Below are positions 62,747 through 64,000 of a stretch of 64,000 nucleotides of DNA, in pieces. The stretch covers positions 1-64,000 of the forward strand of contig NZ_LZMH01000002.1 of NCBI RefSeq assembly GCF_001673635.1, written 5' to 3'. This stretch comes from Mycobacterium asiaticum (GTDB lineage Bacteria > Actinomycetota > Actinomycetes > Mycobacteriales > Mycobacteriaceae). A program made the translations under genes and the position numbers. Below the pieces are notes generated by a model, which was given only the letters and a program-made list of their open reading frames with translations, searched no databases and was not told the DNA's origin. Each line of letters begins with the position of its first letter. Position 1 is the first letter of the stretch.

Positions 62747-63175
62747 ATGCTGAACGTGTCCGCCTTATTCGTCGCGCGTAGCGCCACTTTCGACGAGCAG
62801 GGCGCCATCAACGCTTCGTGCATACCCATGGCTTGGTTCGAAGTCGACCAGATGCCGTTTTGGGCGGAGCTTCCAGTTGTTCTGGTAGTGCACGCGCCGG
62901 CCGGTGGAGACTATGACCCGGAGTTGCACGTGGTGTGCAAGGACCCCACCGGGTCGCCGCGCGGATCACTGCGCGCCGCCTGGCATTGGCCGGACGAAGA
63001 GAACCGTGCCTCGAAATTCCGGTGCTTCACCCAAGAACTGTCGTTCCCGGTAGCGTCCCCCGGTGAGTACACGATCGGGGCGTATTACGACGCCGACGGG
63101 AAAATCGAACTTGCAACGCCGGTTCCAGTTTCAATCTTGTTGTCGCAACCGGGTCCGGCCGAAACGGCCGCCTGA
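62747..63175 (+). CDS. Small beta-rich conserved protein, paralog 1 (DUF6941-like)
   Basis: The 142-residue protein starts MLNVSALFVARSATFDEQGA and has VVLVVHAPAGGDYDPELHVV, WHWPDEENRASKFRCFTQEL and a GEYTIGAYYDADGK ending. It shares about half of its residues with the next gene. The beta-rich layout resembles the small DUF6941-type proteins; that match is from memory. No signal peptide. Function unknown. Confidence 0.72.
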   Translation: MLNVSALFVARSATFDEQGAINASCIPMAWFEVDQMPFWAELPVVLVVHAPAGGDYDPELHVVCKDPTGSPRGSLRAAWHWPDEENRASKFRCFTQELSFPVASPGEYTIGAYYDADGKIELATPVPVSILLSQPGPAETAA

Positions 63176-63187
63176 AACCATTAGGCT

Positions 63188-63619
63188 GTGCCGATGCACT
63201 TAGCCGCATTGCTGGTGGCGGGAGCCGCCAAAATCGACGACTCCGCAATCGACGCCAGCCGCCTTCCAATCACCAGCTACGAGGTCAATCAGACCCCGTG
63301 GTGGATGACGATTCCGCTGGTCCTGGTGGTACACGCACCGGCGGGCGGGGAATACGACGCCGAGATTTTCATCGTCTGCAAGGATCCCGCCGGCACGATT
63401 CGCGGCACCGTCCGCTCTGCCTGGCAATGGCCGGACGAGGAAAGCAAGCCATCCAAATACCGCTGCTTCACTCCGCAACTTTCGTTCGCGGTCGAGACCA
63501 CCGGTGAATACACGATCGGGGTCTACCGTGACGCGGAGGGCATCAAGTCGGTGGGCACCCCGATACCTCTTTTCGTCGGCCTCGCAGGCGGGCGTCAGCG
63601 ACGCACCAATAACAACTAG
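63188..63619 (+). CDS. Small beta-rich conserved protein, paralog 2
   Basis: The 143-residue protein is a tandem duplicate of the gene at 62747 (shared VLVVHAPAGGEYD, WPDEESKPSKYRCFT, GEYTIGVYRDAEG). GTG 63188 is given as start; ATG 63194 (MHLAALLVAG) is equally good. The gap between the two genes is 12 bases, so they form an operon. The stop forms CTAG with the convergent P450 gene. Function unknown. Confidence 0.72.
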   Translation: MPMHLAALLVAGAAKIDDSAIDASRLPITSYEVNQTPWWMTIPLVLVVHAPAGGEYDAEIFIVCKDPAGTIRGTVRSAWQWPDEESKPSKYRCFTPQLSFAVETTGEYTIGVYRDAEGIKSVGTPIPLFVGLAGGRQRRTNNN

Positions 63620-64000
63620 ACGGAAACCGTCAGCGCCGACAACCCCCGCAGGGTGACGTTCGCCTTGTAGCGCGGATCGCCCGCCAACCGCGCGTCCGGG
63701 AAACGTGCCGTCACCGCCGACAAGGCCACACTGGCCTCCAAGCGCGCCAGCGGTGCACCCAGGCAGTAGTGCGCACCGCGACCGAAACCCAAATGCCGCA
63801 ACGTCGGTCGGTCCGGGTCGAAAGCGTCGGGCCGGTCGTACTCGGCGGGATCCCGGTGTGCGGCCGCCAGCAGCAACATCAGCACGTCGCCCCTGGCCAC
63901 CTCGACGCCGCCAATCGTCATGGGATCGAGGGCAATTCGGCTGAGCTGTTGCACCGGCGGGTCATAGCGCAGCGTCTCCTCGACGACCGCTGCCGCGCGG
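63616..64000 (-). CDS. Cytochrome P450, C-terminal part (runs off the window)
   Basis: The frame is open through the window end. It contains the K-helix ExxR (VVEETLRYDPP), the segment QQLSRIALDPM, the PERF-like FDPDRPTLRHLG, and the heme-binding FGRGAHYCLGAPLARLE with the cysteine ligand. These are typical of bacterial CYPs. Substrate and family number cannot be assigned from this part. The upstream N-terminal portion is outside the window. Confidence 0.93.
   Translation of the reverse strand, partial: RAAAVVEETLRYDPPVQQLSRIALDPMTIGGVEVARGDVLMLLLAAAHRDPAEYDRPDAFDPDRPTLRHLGFGRGAHYCLGAPLARLEASVALSAVTARFPDARLAGDPRYKANVTLRGLSALTVSV

Overview
The window is chromosomal DNA of a slow-growing, non-tuberculous Mycobacterium. 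Evidence for this is the high GC content, frequent GTG starts, two PPE-MPTR proteins, a 13E12-family gene with a mycobacterial SOS box, the complete ergothioneine operon, LucA, Prim-PolC/LigC, and a gene order that follows M. tuberculosis from about Rv3688c to Rv3731 (synteny recalled from memory, not searched). Species was not determined.

Layout. 1-1.4 kb: a 13E12-family HNH gene cut off by an inverted copy of its own 5' end. 1.4-9.7 kb: YqeY and a MoxR-type block (proline-rich membrane protein, DUF4129, DUF4350, MoxR ATPase, DUF58), then SpoIIM-like and RDD membrane proteins. 9.8-16 kb: a PadR regulator with its own palindromic operators, glycerol kinase, two methyltransferases, a GCS2-type ligase, a VOC protein and an AraC regulator. 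16-19 kb: a large PPE gene. 19.3-27.6 kb: an all-minus-strand antioxidant block consisting of egtABCDE, an Ohr/OsmC peroxidase, a heme catalase and two His-rich small membrane proteins. 27.6-29.3 kb: a second PPE gene. 29.4-33.8 kb: asd-ask and, divergently, leuA behind a Leu-codon leader peptide. 33.8-36.4 kb: a TetR/membrane pair and a MarR/quinone oxidoreductase pair with visible operators. 36.4-45.6 kb: exonuclease, murT-gatD (lipid II amidation), a secreted protein, recR-ebfC, ami1, an SRPBCC protein, dnaX and aspartate aminotransferase. 45.6-46.8 kb: SRP RNA, tRNA-Ser(GGA) and lucA. 46.8-54.2 kb: an accessory segment with an enoyl-CoA hydratase, an LpqH-like lipoprotein and a CHAT-protease/TPR gene group. 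54.3-64 kb: an amine-dehydrogenase-like protein, CsbD pair, cutinase, F420-type oxidoreductase, epimerase, SMP-30, cysteine hydrolase, Prim-PolC/LigC, TetR, a paralogous small-protein pair and the end of a P450.

Functional themes. Conserved housekeeping genes (peptidoglycan amidation and remodelling, recombination and gap repair, Asp/Lys/Leu biosynthesis, replication clamp loading) alternate with inserted accessory blocks. The best candidate for an under-described system is the CHAT/TPR group at 48.2-54.2 kb: a TPR protein translationally coupled to a CHAT cysteine protease with an intact His-Cys dyad, followed by two coupled proteins I do not recognise. Several local regulatory circuits can be read directly: an SOS box on the 13E12 gene, PadR, MarR and TetR operators, and a probable leucine attenuator with a leaderless leader peptide. 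The only gene-free stretch over 300 bases, 31699-32011, contains that attenuator.
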